This document shows positions 8,627 to 17,159 of a stretch of 35,699 nt of DNA, piece by piece (the first letter of the stretch is position 1; every line of letters starts with the position of its first letter). Source of the stretch: Flavobacteriales bacterium UBA5933 (lineage in GTDB: Bacteria > Bacteroidota > Bacteroidia > Flavobacteriales > Weeksellaceae). The notes under the pieces were generated by a model. The model worked only from the letters and a program-made list of their open reading frames with translations, was not told the origin of the DNA and did not search any database. The stretch covers positions 1 to 35,699 of the forward strand of contig DJDD01000199.1 in assembly GCA_002430925.1 (NCBI GenBank), in the 5' to 3' direction. Position numbers and translations under genes: made by a program.

Positions 8627-10369
8627 ATGAATAAGACAATACGTTTTTCACTATTATTATTAATTATTTTTATGGTGATTTCTTGTGCAAGACAAGCTAC
8701 ACCATCTGGAGGTCCTAAAGATGAGAAACCTCCTGTATTTATTAATGCAAATCCAGATACGCTATCAACAAATGTAGACGTCAATCTACAACAAGCAATT
8801 ATAAATTTTGATGAGTATATTCTGTTAAAAGATTATAATAAAAATGTTGTTGTATCACCATCTTTTCAAACTCCACCAACTGTAACACCACAAGCTTTAG
8901 GTAAGAAATTTATTTCTATAAGATTCCAAGAAGCTTTACTCCCAAATACAACCTATAGTTTCAATTTTGGTGATGCTGTACAAGATTTGAATGAAAGTAA
9001 TGTCCTTCCAAATTTTCAATACGTATTTTCAACGGGTAAGTATATTGATTCTTTACAAATAAAAGGGAAAGTTAATTCATCCTATGATTTTAAAATTCCT
9101 GAAAAAGTATTAGTCGGGCTATATAAAATGGATGATACATATAATGATAGTGTAGTATTAAAAAAGAAACCATATTACATAACGAGAGCTAATAAAAATG
9201 GAGAATACATTCTTAATTATTTAGCTGATGGTAAATATAAATTAATTGCTTTTCAAGATAAGGTTGAAAATGTAATATTTGATTATGGAAAAGAATTATT
9301 TGCATATCGTAATGATACTGTAAACTTAAATTCAAATCAAAATTATGATTTGGTTTTATTTAATCAGAAGCCATCATATAGAAAACCTGAAGCTACATCT
9401 AAACAGAATGGATTAATATCATTTAAAACAACTGGTGCTACCGAAGATATAAAAATAACTCCTATATCAAGAGAATTTAAAACAGCTTTCATTCAGAAAT
9501 TTCCAAAACAAGATTCAATAAATTTTTGGTTTAATCCTTCTGTTGATAGTATTTCAGGAAGATCTACTAAAATTGATTTCCTTGTTCAGCATAAAAATCA
9601 AATTGATACAATAAGTGCCTTATATTCAAAATCTAATACTGAGCATAATTTAGAATTTATTCCTCAAAATGATAAAAAATTAGCACCAAATAAGGAGTTT
9701 AAAATCAAAGCAAATACTCCGATTACAAAATTAGATCTTACTAAAATTCATTTTTTTAAAGATACAATAGCTATTCCATTCAAAGTTGAAATAGATTCTG
9801 TGAATCCACAAATTATAAATTTTGCTTTTGATAAAAATTTAGATGAAAAATTTGAAGTTAATATTTATCCTAAAGGGATAATTGATGTTTTCGGTGAAAA
9901 AAATGATACAATAGCTTATCCAATAAGCACTGGAACACGTGCTGATTTTGGTAACTTGAAATTGACGCTACAAAATGCTCCTAATAAACCATTTATCTTA
10001 CAATTATTGAAAAATGATAAAGATTTTACAATTTTAGAAGAAGCTTATTATAAGGCAAATACTGCATATTTTGAATTTAATTATATACAACCTGCAGAAT
10101 ATTTATTCCGATTATTGGTTGATGAAAATGAGAATGGTAAATGGGATACGGGAGATTTTTTAACGGGTAAGCAGCCAGAACCAATTTATTTATATCCAGA
10201 GCCTATAAAATCTAGAGCTATGTGGGATTCTTCAGAAACTTGGATTTTAGGACAAGCCAATCAACCTGTGGCTTTACCAAGCGATGAAAAGGAATCTGAC
10301 CGAAAAAGATTAGAAAAAGGGGAATTAAAAGATGGTGAGGAGAGAAAAACTACTTCTGTAAAAAAATAA
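8627..10369 (+). CDS. Large outer-envelope lipoprotein with an Ig-like domain
   Basis: A 580-residue predicted lipoprotein. The signal peptide ends in the lipobox VISC with Cys20, followed by ARQATPSGGPKDEKPP, a proline/glycine-rich linker seen in many Bacteroidota Ig-like (Big_5, SbsA-type) lipoproteins. The first domain, about residues 35-135, matches that fold: PPVFINANPDTLSTNV, then INFDEYI, and LPNTTYSFNFG near 105. The rest is beta-rich, with a closing module containing DENENGKWDTGDF, which looks like a calcium-type loop. The function is unknown. Export to the periplasm or outer membrane is inferred from the lipobox. The charged tail is encoded by DNA that forms a perfect 19-bp inverted repeat with the region after the stop codon. 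It starts 27 bases after comF. Confidence 0.82.
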   Translation: MNKTIRFSLLLLIIFMVISCARQATPSGGPKDEKPPVFINANPDTLSTNVDVNLQQAIINFDEYILLKDYNKNVVVSPSFQTPPTVTPQALGKKFISIRFQEALLPNTTYSFNFGDAVQDLNESNVLPNFQYVFSTGKYIDSLQIKGKVNSSYDFKIPEKVLVGLYKMDDTYNDSVVLKKKPYYITRANKNGEYILNYLADGKYKLIAFQDKVENVIFDYGKELFAYRNDTVNLNSNQNYDLVLFNQKPSYRKPEATSKQNGLISFKTTGATEDIKITPISREFKTAFIQKFPKQDSINFWFNPSVDSISGRSTKIDFLVQHKNQIDTISALYSKSNTEHNLEFIPQNDKKLAPNKEFKIKANTPITKLDLTKIHFFKDTIAIPFKVEIDSVNPQIINFAFDKNLDEKFEVNIYPKGIIDVFGEKNDTIAYPISTGTRADFGNLKLTLQNAPNKPFILQLLKNDKDFTILEEAYYKANTAYFEFNYIQPAEYLFRLLVDENENGKWDTGDFLTGKQPEPIYLYPEPIKSRAMWDSSETWILGQANQPVALPSDEKESDRKRLEKGELKDGEERKTTSVKK

Positions 10370-10403
10370 TAAATCAAATCTTTAATTTTTTTACAGAAGT
10401 AGT
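10349..10403 (+). repeat. Perfect 19-bp inverted repeat spanning the stop codon
   Basis: ACTACTTCTGTAAAAAAAT at 10349-10367 is the exact reverse complement of 10385-10403. The left arm covers the last codons of the lipoprotein gene and the first base of its TAA stop. The loop is 17 bases. No T run follows, so it is not a classical intrinsic terminator in the plus direction, although it could still end or protect the mRNA. The sequence is read directly, the role is inferred. Confidence 0.75.
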
Positions 10404-10481
10404 ATAAGCTATTTTGTTGAATAATCTCTCTAATAATATCTATTTCAATATTTAATTCATTTATTATTAGTTATTTCATTT

Positions 10482-10626
10482 GCAATAGTGATTGAAGCGA
10501 CATCCTTTTTAGATTAGCTATTTCAACTTGTTTATTGCGTTTAAAATAGGCTCAATGACCAAATTGAAATGGAATGTCTAATCTAAAAAGATAGAGCGAG
10601 AAAGCACGGTGCGAAACAATTGCCCA
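10482..10626 (+). repeat. Dispersed structured repeat, copy 1 (long-hairpin form)
   Basis: The most extended member of a four-copy family. The terminal arms GCAAT (10482-10486) and ATTGC (10619-10623) pair. The centre is a large hairpin: CTTTTTAGATTAG at 10505-10517 pairs perfectly with 10578-10590. Inside it 10518-10537 pairs with 10553-10572 apart from a few wobbles and mismatches. The 3' block GCACGGTGCGAAACAATTGCCC is a degenerate version of the conserved end. It sits between convergent gene ends (lipoprotein, PBP1A). The rest of the 10370-10710 gap holds the inverted repeat before it and the terminator after it. Confidence 0.75.
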
Positions 10627-10667
10627 AGAAAAATAAAGTATAATTTTAAAAGTTTAAACAACTATAT

Positions 10668-10699
10668 AAAAAAACTCCCGATAGTATCGGGAGTTTTTT
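10668..10699 (-). terminator. Strong intrinsic terminator of the PBP1A operon
   Basis: ACTCCCGAT at 10674-10682 pairs with ATCGGGAGT at 10686-10694 across a three-base loop. An A run lies before it and a T run after it, so it can work on both strands. On the minus strand it ends the PSP1-gldH-PBP1A operon, 12 bases after the stop codon. Confidence 0.92.
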
Positions 10700-10710
10700 A
10701 TGTAATATAT

Positions 10711-13050
10711 TTATTCTTCTTCTGTTTCTTTAGGAATTTCGTAGTTTTCACCAACACTTTCGCTTCCACTTCCTTCAATTAATGGTCCTGGATCATTTTG
10801 CTCATCGTATTGATGGAAACCAAGACTATTTGAACAGTCCCAACGTTTTTCAACATCTTTTGGTTTATCAAATTTATCACTAGCTGTTACACCAAATTTA
10901 CCACCTTCTTTATATACACCTTGCATATAATAAGCCCAAATAGGTAAAGCTGTGTTAGCTCCTTGTCCAGTAGACGTACTTTCAAAATGAGCAAAACGGT
11001 CTTCTGCACCAACCCAAACTCCAGTTACTAGATTAGGAGTTAATCCCATAAACCAACCGTCAGAATTCTCATTAGTTGTACCTGTTTTACCTGCAATTTC
11101 GGCTGTAAGATTATATCTATTTCTCAAACGAGAACCAGAACCTCTTTCAACAACACCTTTCATTAAATCAATCATTGTATAAGCAACATATTCATTAACT
11201 ACTTCACGTGTTTTAGGTGTATAATCTTTAATTACTTTTCCTTGTTTATCTTCTATTCTAAGAATTAATTGAGGTTTGATATAAATCCCTCCATTTGCAA
11301 AAGCACTCATTGCTCCAACCATTTCATATAAAGATAAATCTGCAGAACCTAATGCAATTGTATTATCGTTAATGATAGGTGATTCAACACCTAAATCTCT
11401 AGCCATTTGAATTACAGGTTGTGTTCCTGTTTGCATAATTAAACGTGCAGCAACAATGTTTGTTGAGTAGGCTAGGGCAGTTCTTAAATCTTGTGATCCA
11501 CCATATCTACCATTTGCGTTTCTAGGTGACCAATTACCAGGTATTCTTTCATTTGAAACTTGGTAACATGGTGATAATCCTAATTGATTAATCGCTGTTG
11601 CGTAAACAAATGGTTTGAAAGTAGAACCTACTTGACGACGAGCTTGTTTAACGTGATCAAACTTGAAATAGTTCCAATCAATTCCACCAACCCAAGCTTT
11701 TATTGTACCATCTTTTGGATCCATAGACATTAAACCAGCTTGTAATATATGTTTATGGTATTCAATAGAATCCATTAAGGTTTTACCTTTTTTGTATTTA
11801 ATTCCATCCCATGTAAAGAATTGTACAGAATCTCTAGGAGTAGTAAAAACTTTAGTTATTTCTTCTTCAGATTTTCCTTCTTCTTTCATTTTTTTGTACA
11901 AGTCAGTACGTCGCATAGCTTGTTTAAAGATGCTTTCTCTTTTTGCAGCAGAAACATTATAAAAAGGAGCTAACTTTCTTCCTCTTTGTTCCCCAAAGAA
12001 CTGATCTTGTAAAACTTTTAATTGTTTTTGAACAGCTGCTTCTGCTAATGCTTGTAATCTAGAATCTAAAGTCACATAAATTTTAAGTCCATCTTTTTCA
12101 AGGTTATAAGATTTTCCAGTTTCTTTCTCATAATCAACCATCCAATCTTTGATTTCTTTTCTCAAAGCAGATTTAAAATAAGCAGAGTGAGAATCATCAT
12201 GTCTCATTATATCCTGTCTGTCAGTTACCAAAGGTTCTTCTTTAGCAGCTTCTCCTTCAGCTTGAGAAATTTTATTGTATTTCATCATTTGATTTAACAC
12301 AAGATTTCTTTGCTTTTTAGATACTTCAGGATATTTAATAGGATTATAAGCAACTGGATTTTGAAACATAGAAACTAAAGTTGCAGCTTCATCTAAATTC
12401 AAATCCTTCGTCGTTTTATTAAAATATACTTTAGCAGCAGATTCTATACCTTTTGCACCATAAATAAAATCAAACTTATTGAAATACATTGCGATGATTT
12501 CTTCTTTCGTGTACAATTTTTCTAACTGTACAGAAGTTACCCATTCTTTTAATTTTTGTATTCCACGTTTAATTTTATTTGAAGAAGGATCTTTTGTATA
12601 CAACTGTTTTGCTAACTGTTGCGTAATTGTAGATCCACCTCCAGATTCTCCAACAGAAGAAATGGCACGAAATGCAGCTTTGATATCCACACCTGAATGA
12701 TCAAAAAAACGAACATCTTCTTTAGCTAATAAAGCATCAACTAAATAAGGGGGTAAATCCTTATATTCAACTGGAGTTCTTCGTTCTGCTTCAAAACGAT
12801 CTAATAATACACCATCAGAAGAAATAATTTCTGATGCGACATAAATATCAGGATTTTCTAAATCTCTAACGTTTGGAATTTCACCTAATAAACCATTAGA
12901 TGCTGCCCAAAATATTCCAAAAATTCCCAATATTCCTGCAAAAAATATTACCCAAATAAGGATAATGATTCTTTTAACTAAAGAATAGCTATTAAATTTC
13001 TTCTTTGCTTTAGAAGCAGTGCTATTTTTAGGACTTTTACTGTTTTTCAT
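10711..13050 (-). CDS. mrcA: Penicillin-binding protein 1A (bifunctional glycosyltransferase/transpeptidase)
   Basis: A class A PBP that polymerises lipid II into glycan strands and cross-links the peptides in the periplasm. It has a short basic cytoplasmic N-terminus, a membrane helix at about residues 27-50, and the GT51 domain with the catalytic Glu111 in EDVRFFDHSG and GGGSTITQQLAKQ at 137-149. The transpeptidase domain has the nucleophile Ser476 in GSTFKPF, Ser529-Thr-Asn531 and Lys655-Thr-Gly-Thr. All key residues are present. The length of 779 is normal for Bacteroidota. The C-terminus is acidic (ETEEE). It starts five bases after the gldH stop in the same operon and is followed by a strong terminator. 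The symbol mrcA is used by analogy and pbpA/ponA are equivalent names. Confidence 0.95.
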   Translation of the reverse strand: MKNSKSPKNSTASKAKKKFNSYSLVKRIIILIWVIFFAGILGIFGIFWAASNGLLGEIPNVRDLENPDIYVASEIISSDGVLLDRFEAERRTPVEYKDLPPYLVDALLAKEDVRFFDHSGVDIKAAFRAISSVGESGGGSTITQQLAKQLYTKDPSSNKIKRGIQKLKEWVTSVQLEKLYTKEEIIAMYFNKFDFIYGAKGIESAAKVYFNKTTKDLNLDEAATLVSMFQNPVAYNPIKYPEVSKKQRNLVLNQMMKYNKISQAEGEAAKEEPLVTDRQDIMRHDDSHSAYFKSALRKEIKDWMVDYEKETGKSYNLEKDGLKIYVTLDSRLQALAEAAVQKQLKVLQDQFFGEQRGRKLAPFYNVSAAKRESIFKQAMRRTDLYKKMKEEGKSEEEITKVFTTPRDSVQFFTWDGIKYKKGKTLMDSIEYHKHILQAGLMSMDPKDGTIKAWVGGIDWNYFKFDHVKQARRQVGSTFKPFVYATAINQLGLSPCYQVSNERIPGNWSPRNANGRYGGSQDLRTALAYSTNIVAARLIMQTGTQPVIQMARDLGVESPIINDNTIALGSADLSLYEMVGAMSAFANGGIYIKPQLILRIEDKQGKVIKDYTPKTREVVNEYVAYTMIDLMKGVVERGSGSRLRNRYNLTAEIAGKTGTTNENSDGWFMGLTPNLVTGVWVGAEDRFAHFESTSTGQGANTALPIWAYYMQGVYKEGGKFGVTASDKFDKPKDVEKRWDCSNSLGFHQYDEQNDPGPLIEGSGSESVGENYEIPKETEEE

Positions 13051-13055
13051 TCTGT

Positions 13056-13532
13056 TTATTCAGCTTTATCAACAATCAAACTTATATCTTCAATACCTTT
13101 TAAATTTTTTGTTCGCATACCTTGCCAAACTTTTAGCTGATAGCGACCAGAATCTTTAATTGGTAATTTATCACGGTAAACCAACATCATTTCTTTCGTA
13201 GTCATCCCTTTACCAATCCAACTACCATCAGGATTTGCAATATAATACTGTAAAGTATCAATCATTTCATTACCTTTTGGATCAATGAATTTAGTGAACA
13301 AATATAAGTTACTATATTCATACGATGTATTATTCCTTAGTACAAATTTTATGTTAAAAGATGATGGAATAGTATCCTTTACATCAAAAACAAACGTTTC
13401 TGGTTTGGTATTTTTCCATTCATTATTTACATTTTTTGTCTCTTGATAATAATGTTTTGCTTCACAACTAAACAATAAAAAGATAACAAGTATAAACAAG
13501 CTACTCTTGTGTATTATCTGGTTTTTGTCCAC
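13056..13532 (-). CDS. gldH: Gliding motility lipoprotein GldH
   Basis: GldH is a lipoprotein needed for gliding in Flavobacterium johnsoniae. The frame has a clear lipoprotein signal: a hydrophobic stretch LFILVIFLLFS followed by the lipobox Cys, then a beta-rich domain with the family pieces IKFVLRNNTSYEYSNLYLF and a YQLKVWQGMR strand near the end. No ATG lies at a suitable distance. The only ATG (13601) is deep inside the upstream gene and would give a 45-residue leader. I chose the GTG at 13532, which places the lipid-modified Cys at residue 23 and gives about 158 residues, normal for the family. This start overlaps the PSP1 gene by 32 bases, suggesting coupling. The order PSP1, gldH, PBP1A is one I recall as conserved in flavobacteria. 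No other gld genes are in the window. Confidence 0.82.
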   Translation of the reverse strand: MDKNQIIHKSSLFILVIFLLFSCEAKHYYQETKNVNNEWKNTKPETFVFDVKDTIPSSFNIKFVLRNNTSYEYSNLYLFTKFIDPKGNEMIDTLQYYIANPDGSWIGKGMTTKEMMLVYRDKLPIKDSGRYQLKVWQGMRTKNLKGIEDISLIVDKAE

Positions 13533-15174
13533 GATTAAATCTTTTTTTATTTCGATTCTTCGATTTATTTGGATTCGGTTGAGGGCTTTTATTCTCTTCA
13601 TCCGAATTATTTACCTTTTTCTCTGCATTTTTATTTTTATGCTGAGGCTGTTTTTTTATTTGTTGATCAGTTGTACTTAACTGATTATTTGGTTTATTTT
13701 GATTAGGATTGTTCGGTTTTCGTTTTTGTTGATTACGATTACGAGGTTTTCCTTCTTGTTGTTTTACTTGATCAGAGTTTTCTACTATTTTTTCCTTATT
13801 TTGGCTATTATTAGGGACTTTCTTTATAGATTGATCCCCTAAATTAGCTTGATTATTGGATTTATTCTGATTAGGGTTTGTATTTCTATTTGGTCGATTT
13901 TGATTATTCTTTTTTGGTTGACCTTGATTAGAATTTTTTCCTGGTTTTTTATCAGAATTTACTTGTAAATCTTTATCTTTTCCTTCAACTTGTTGTTTTT
14001 GTTTAGCTTGTTGAGGCTTATTATTTTGTTTATCGTTAGGATTTGTTGGTTGTTTTTTAATTCTTTTTCTCTTACGATTTTGTTTTTCCTTACGTTCAAA
14101 TCGTTCTAAAGAATCCTCTCCAATTACATCTGTAAAATCAGGTTTAACCTCTTCTAAGTTTTTAGCTAAATCTTCTAAAGGTTCAGTTTTAATTCCTTTT
14201 GCTGTTAAAGCTAAAAATTCTTGAATATTATCTACAGAGAATTTATACCAAACAATCCCACCTCTTTCATAAGCAAACCACATTTCTCGTTTAAAAACAT
14301 CAATCTTAACACATTGTGCCCATCCTTTTTCAGTCTCAAAACGACTTTCCATAGAAGGAAAAGTATTTAATGCATCAAGATAAGAATCTAACTCAAAATT
14401 TAAACAACATTTCAATTTACCACATTGTCCAGCTAATTTCTGAGAATTAATAGACAATTGTTGATAACGAGCTGCTGCTGTGCTAACAGATCTAAAATCA
14501 GTTAACCATGTAGAACAACATAATTCTCGTCCACATGATCCAATTCCACCAACTTTAGCAGCCTCTTGACGGAAACCAATTTGTTTCATTTCAATTCTTA
14601 CACCAAATTTCCCTGCATAATCTTTAATTAATTGACGGAAATCAACTCGACCTTCGGCTGTGTAATAAAATGTAACTTTCGCTCCATCACCTTGATATTC
14701 AACATCACAAATTTTCATTTCTAGATTATGATTTTTTGCCATAATTCTAGAATCAATCATTGTTTGTTTTTCTCTATCACGAAACTCTTGCCAAGTTTCA
14801 ATATCTTTCTGATTCGCTTTACGATAAACTTTCTTTACATCCTCCGCTGTCCACGAAAGATTCTTTTTTTTCATTTGGATTCTAACTAACTCACCCGTAA
14901 GTGTAACAACCCCAATATCATGACCAGGTGTTCCTTCAACAGCGATAACATCGCCAATATTTAGAGATATGTTGTTTTCGTTTTTATAATAAAACTTTCG
15001 ATCGTTTTTGAAACGAACTTCTACAAAATTGAACTTTTCTTGTCCATTTGGAAGTTGCATATTCGATAACCAATCAAAAACTGATAATTTTCCACAACCA
15101 TCAGTGCCACAAGCACCATTATTGTTACATCCTTTCGGAAGTCCATTAGAAGTTCCACAAGATCCACATCCCAT
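13501..15174 (-). CDS. PSP1 domain (RicT/YaaT-like) protein with a long N/Q/K-rich tail
   Basis: The core belongs to the PSP1 family, whose Bacillus member RicT/YaaT is an Fe-S protein acting with RNase Y. The N-terminus is Cys-rich (Cys3, 6, 16, 22, 27), as in Bacteroidota members. The PSP1 domain spans about residues 40-290, with the paired cysteines 214, 219 and 220 in GSCGRELCC and 251, 256 and 257 in QCGKLKCC, candidate iron-sulphur ligands. From about residue 359 to 557 the protein is a low-complexity, basic tail rich in Asn, Gln, Lys and Pro, probably disordered. It heads the operon with gldH and PBP1A and has its own promoter box. The family is clear. The role in this phylum is not known to me. 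Confidence 0.85.
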   Translation of the reverse strand: MGCGSCGTSNGLPKGCNNNGACGTDGCGKLSVFDWLSNMQLPNGQEKFNFVEVRFKNDRKFYYKNENNISLNIGDVIAVEGTPGHDIGVVTLTGELVRIQMKKKNLSWTAEDVKKVYRKANQKDIETWQEFRDREKQTMIDSRIMAKNHNLEMKICDVEYQGDGAKVTFYYTAEGRVDFRQLIKDYAGKFGVRIEMKQIGFRQEAAKVGGIGSCGRELCCSTWLTDFRSVSTAAARYQQLSINSQKLAGQCGKLKCCLNFELDSYLDALNTFPSMESRFETEKGWAQCVKIDVFKREMWFAYERGGIVWYKFSVDNIQEFLALTAKGIKTEPLEDLAKNLEEVKPDFTDVIGEDSLERFERKEKQNRKRKRIKKQPTNPNDKQNNKPQQAKQKQQVEGKDKDLQVNSDKKPGKNSNQGQPKKNNQNRPNRNTNPNQNKSNNQANLGDQSIKKVPNNSQNKEKIVENSDQVKQQEGKPRNRNQQKRKPNNPNQNKPNNQLSTTDQQIKKQPQHKNKNAEKKVNNSDEENKSPQPNPNKSKNRNKKRFNRGQKPDNTQE

Positions 15175-15202
15175 GCTTCTAATTCTTTTTATAATTAACT
15201 AC

Positions 15203-15210
15203 ACAAAGGT
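15203..15210 (-). promoter_or_regulatory. -7 box TACCTTTG for the PSP1-gldH-PBP1A operon
   Basis: TACCTTTG on the minus strand lies 29 bases before the ATG at 15174 and matches TAnnTTTG. No clear -33 TTG is visible. The rest of the 15175-15479 gap is AT-rich and holds only this box and the gltX box. Confidence 0.6.
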
Positions 15211-15455
15211 AATAAAATATTTTTCTGTTTACATGAAATGATTTATATGGAAAATTGAATTTACAAAAACAATACAAGTAACTATATATCAAATTTTTAT
15301 ATTTTATTTTTTTAGAATTTTTATTCTTTTGAAAAATATATTTGTTATAAAATTTAATACAAAATATAATTTCTTGGAAGCTTAAATTTTAAAATGACTA
15401 TTTAAAAAAGTAAATTATTATTGATAATAAATGCCTAATATAGAATTGAACAGCT

Positions 15456-15463
15456 TAAATTTG
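15456..15463 (+). promoter_or_regulatory. -7 box TAAATTTG before gltX
   Basis: TAAATTTG fits the Bacteroidota -7 element and ends 16 bases before the gltX ATG, giving a very short leader. No good -33 TTG is seen at 17-23 bases upstream. Confidence 0.5.
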
Positions 15464-15479
15464 CAAAAAATTACATACA

Positions 15480-16988
15480 ATGGCAAAAGAAGTTCGTGTA
15501 AGATTTGCGCCTAGTCCAACTGGTGCATTACACATAGGAGGAGTTCGTACAGCGTTATACAATTATCTTTTCGCAAAACACCACAACGGAAAATTCTTAT
15601 TAAGAATAGAAGATACAGACCAAACACGTTACGTGGAAGGAGCTGAACAATATATTATAGATTCTTTACAATGGTTAGGTTTAATACCTGATGAAGGTGT
15701 TGGTTTTGGAGGAGAATTAGGTCCTTACCGCCAATCTGAACGTAAAGAAATGTATAAGCAATATGTTGACCAATTAATAGAAAATGGAAAAGCATATTAT
15801 GCTTTTGATACTGCTGAAGAATTAGATGAAGCTAGAGCAAATGCAGAAGCTAACAAAGAAACTTTTATCTACAATTGGTCTACAAGAAATAAACTTAAAA
15901 ACTCTCTTTCTTTAAGTAAAGAAGCAACAAAAGAATTATTAGATAATAATACTCCTTTTGTCGTTCGTTTTAAAATTGATGATGAACGAACTGTTTTATT
16001 AGATGATATGATTCGTGGTAAAATTTCTATCGATGCAGCTACTTTAGATGATAAAGTTTTATTTAAATCAGATGGAATGCCAACTTATCATTTAGCTAAT
16101 ATTGTAGATGATCATTTAATGGGAATTTCTCACGTTATTCGTGGTGAAGAATGGTTACCTTCTATGGCATTACATGAATTACTTTATGATGCTTTTGGAT
16201 GGGAAGCTCCTCGCTTTGCTCATTTACCATTGATTTTGAAACCAGAAGGTAAAGGAAAATTAAGTAAACGTGATGGTGATAAGCATGGATTTCCTGTTTT
16301 CCCAATGGAATGGAAAACTGAAGAAGGTATAGCAAAAGGATATAAACAAGAAGGGTATTTCCCTGATGCTGTACTTAATATGTTAGCTTTATTAGGTTGG
16401 AATCCTGGAACAGACCAAGAAATATTTTCTTTAGAAGAATTAACTGCTGCATTTAGTTTAGAAAAAGTTTCTAAATCGGGAGCTCGTTTTTCTCCAGAAA
16501 AGGCTGTTTGGTTTAATCACCAATATTTACAACAAAAAACTGTTGAAGAATTATTGCCTGCTTTTGAGGAAGTTTTAAAAGAAAATGGAATTAATCCAAA
16601 TGCAAACTTGGATAAAAAAGTAATCGAATTATTGAAAGAGCGAGCTAATTTTGTGAAAGATATTTATACACAAGGACAGTTCTTTTATATAGCTCCTTCT
16701 TCTTATGATGAAAAAGCTGCTAAAAAAGCTTGGAAAGATGATTCAAAAGCTATTTTAACAAGTTTTATTGATGTATTGAATTCATCTGAATTTGATGCAG
16801 ATACTTTACATGATGCTATGGCTAATTTTGTAACTGCACAAGAAATAGGTTTCGGAAAAATTGGAATGCCTTTACGATTAAGTTTAGTTGGTGCATTACA
16901 AGGTCCTGATGTTCCTGTAATTATGGCTATTTTGGGTAAAGAAGAAACAATAGCAAGAATAAATAAAATTATTGAGGTTTTAGGCTAA
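15480..16988 (+). CDS. gltX: Glutamyl-tRNA synthetase
   Basis: A class I aminoacyl-tRNA synthetase that charges tRNA-Glu in the cytoplasm. The N-terminal catalytic domain opens with RFAPSPTGALHIGG, carrying the HIGH-type motif HIGG at residues 18-21, then the family motif RIEDTDQTR at 42-50. The second nucleotide-binding motif KLSKRDG lies at 260-266. The C-terminal half is the helical anticodon-binding region. The length of 502 is normal and there are no breaks. It is transcribed alone, with a strong terminator 18 bases downstream, and faces the convergent peptidase gene. Confidence 0.97.
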   Translation: MAKEVRVRFAPSPTGALHIGGVRTALYNYLFAKHHNGKFLLRIEDTDQTRYVEGAEQYIIDSLQWLGLIPDEGVGFGGELGPYRQSERKEMYKQYVDQLIENGKAYYAFDTAEELDEARANAEANKETFIYNWSTRNKLKNSLSLSKEATKELLDNNTPFVVRFKIDDERTVLLDDMIRGKISIDAATLDDKVLFKSDGMPTYHLANIVDDHLMGISHVIRGEEWLPSMALHELLYDAFGWEAPRFAHLPLILKPEGKGKLSKRDGDKHGFPVFPMEWKTEEGIAKGYKQEGYFPDAVLNMLALLGWNPGTDQEIFSLEELTAAFSLEKVSKSGARFSPEKAVWFNHQYLQQKTVEELLPAFEEVLKENGINPNANLDKKVIELLKERANFVKDIYTQGQFFYIAPSSYDEKAAKKAWKDDSKAILTSFIDVLNSSEFDADTLHDAMANFVTAQEIGFGKIGMPLRLSLVGALQGPDVPVIMAILGKEETIARINKIIEVLG

Positions 16989-17005
16989 AATAATTCATAA
17001 GTACT

Positions 17006-17038
17006 AAAAAAACCGTAATCAGAGATTACGGTTTTTTT
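17006..17038 (+). terminator. Intrinsic terminator of gltX
   Basis: A 15-bp perfect stem: 17006-17020 (A run then CCGTAATC) pairs with 17024-17038 (GATTACGG then a T run) across the loop AGA. It has T runs on both strands, so it can also stop the convergent peptidase transcript. Confidence 0.93.
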
Positions 17039-17060
17039 ATTTTAATAATTACTAGATTTT

Positions 17061-17137
17061 GCGTTAGGGATTGCAGTGAAAATCCTTTTTCCTCAGAAAA
17101 AGATTGCAACGGAAAGCCCGTCCGAAGGGAACGCCCA
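17061..17137 (+). repeat. Dispersed structured repeat, copy 2 (short form)
   Basis: A compact 77-base copy. The terminal arms GCGTT (17061-17065) and AACGC (17130-17134) pair. They differ at two positions on each side from GCAAT/ATTGC in the other three copies, and both changes are compensated. The central hairpin CTTTTT (17085-17090) / AAAAAG (17097-17102) has a six-base loop. The direct repeats GATTGCAGTGAAAA and GATTGCAACGGAAA flank the hairpin. The 3' block is GCCCGTCCGAAGGGAACGCC. It lies between gltX and the convergent peptidase gene, after the gltX terminator. Confidence 0.8.
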
Positions 17138-17159
17138 ACTAAAATTTAATAACTTGGTA

